From positions 5,666-12,542 of the forward strand of contig JAIVHA010000193.1 of the NCBI GenBank assembly GCA_020201295.1: a stretch of DNA of 6,877 nt. The letters are read 5' to 3'. The stretch comes from Lysobacteraceae bacterium (GTDB lineage Bacteria; Pseudomonadota; Gammaproteobacteria; DSM-19610). This document shows, piece after piece, positions 6,670 through 6,877 of the stretch (position 1 is the first letter of the stretch; each line of letters starts with the position of its first letter). The notes below the pieces were generated by a model. The model was not told the DNA's origin. It saw only the letters and a list, made by a program, of their open reading frames with translations, and did no database searches. A program made the position numbers and the translations under genes.

Positions 6670-6698
6670 ATGATACCAGCATCTTTTACGGAAAATCG
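6670..6698 (-). promoter_or_regulatory. Candidate extended -10 promoter for ppiD
   Basis: On the minus strand TATCAT (6675 to 6670) is preceded directly by TGG, giving the TGn extended -10 form. No good -35 box is found 16-18 bases further upstream, which is tolerable for an extended -10 promoter. Transcription would start near 6663. The leader would be about 130 bases long and include the 6564-6588 hairpin and a smaller GGGG/CCCC hairpin (6615-6618, 6624-6627). Confidence 0.35.
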
Positions 6699-6756
6699 AG
6701 GTAATGACTGGCGCAGGAGGAGGTTCACGACGAACGGGTCCGCCAGCGGCCCGTCC

Positions 6757-6795
6757 AAAAAAAAGCCCCCGGTGCCGTGGCGCCAGGGGCTTTTT
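6757..6795 (-). terminator. Rho-independent terminator downstream of tRNA-Asp
   Basis: On the minus strand, AGCCCC with a following TGG pairs with CC and GGGGGCT around a GC-rich loop, and eight T residues follow directly (6764 to 6757). It lies about 12 bases after the tRNA 3' end. The other strand reads five T residues after the stem, so it could also stop opposing transcription. Confidence 0.88.
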
Positions 6796-6807
6796 CACTT
6801 TCGAGTA

Positions 6808-6877
6808 TGGCGGAGTGGACGGGACTCGAACCCGCGACCCCCGGCGTGACAGGCCGGTATTCTAACCAACTGAACTA
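6808..6877 (-). tRNA. tRNA-Asp (GUC anticodon), 5' end outside the window
   Basis: The minus strand reads TAGTTCAG-TTGGTTAGAA, then an anticodon arm CCGGC-CTGTCAC-GCCGG with anticodon GTC (plus-strand 6848-6850). The variable region and T arm GCGGG-TTCGAGT-CCCGT follow, then CCACTCC, discriminator G and an encoded CCA (6810 to 6808). Arms and sequence match bacterial tRNA-Asp. The window ends at base 8 of the tRNA, so only the seven 5' acceptor bases are missing; pairing predicts GGAGTGG. It lies upstream of ppiD on the same strand, separated by a terminator. Confidence 0.97.

Noticed and set aside
1..6877. CRISPR array, insertion sequence, integrase or attachment site next to the tRNA
   Set aside because: No regularly spaced repeats, no transposase or integrase frame, and no duplicated tRNA 3' end were seen in the window.

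Overview
The window is a GC-rich stretch of an ordinary bacterial chromosome. Protein similarity and gene order point to Gammaproteobacteria. FabI is very close to the enteric and pseudomonad type. The set tRNA-Asp, ppiD, fabI and a fused peptide-type ABC ATPase resembles the ppiD-fabI-ATPase neighbourhood of Pseudomonas. The acidic PpiD and the GC-rich intergenic palindromes would suit a purple-sulfur or Ectothiorhodospira-type lineage, but this finer placement is only a guess.

Layout from right to left, following the minus strand: a tRNA-Asp(GUC) gene cut by the window edge (6808-6877) and its rho-independent terminator (6757-6795); a leader with a candidate promoter (about 6670) and a perfect 10-bp hairpin (6564-6588); ppiD (6532 down to 4720), whose reading frame is broken near 5064; then, 40 bases on, a DAACS-family dicarboxylate/amino acid symporter (4679 to 3399). 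Facing it on the plus strand is fabI (2423-3220). The convergent gap between them (3221-3398) is almost filled by a nested inverted-repeat element. Divergent from fabI is a long fused ABC transporter ATPase (2179 to 134), followed by a weak terminator and part of a second copy of the repeat element at the window start.

The genes do not form one pathway. FabI performs the last step of fatty-acid elongation. PpiD is an inner-membrane-anchored periplasmic chaperone. The symporter and the ABC ATPase serve nutrient uptake; no permease or binding protein for the ATPase lies in the window.

Points that merit a second look: the ppiD frame break, which seems to have removed about 30 codons as well as shifting the frame; the structured 148-base element between fabI and the symporter and its shorter relative at position 1; the hairpin in the ppiD leader; and a PpiD parvulin domain that keeps histidines missing from the E. 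coli protein. I found no convincing undescribed multi-gene system, CRISPR array, transposase or phage gene.
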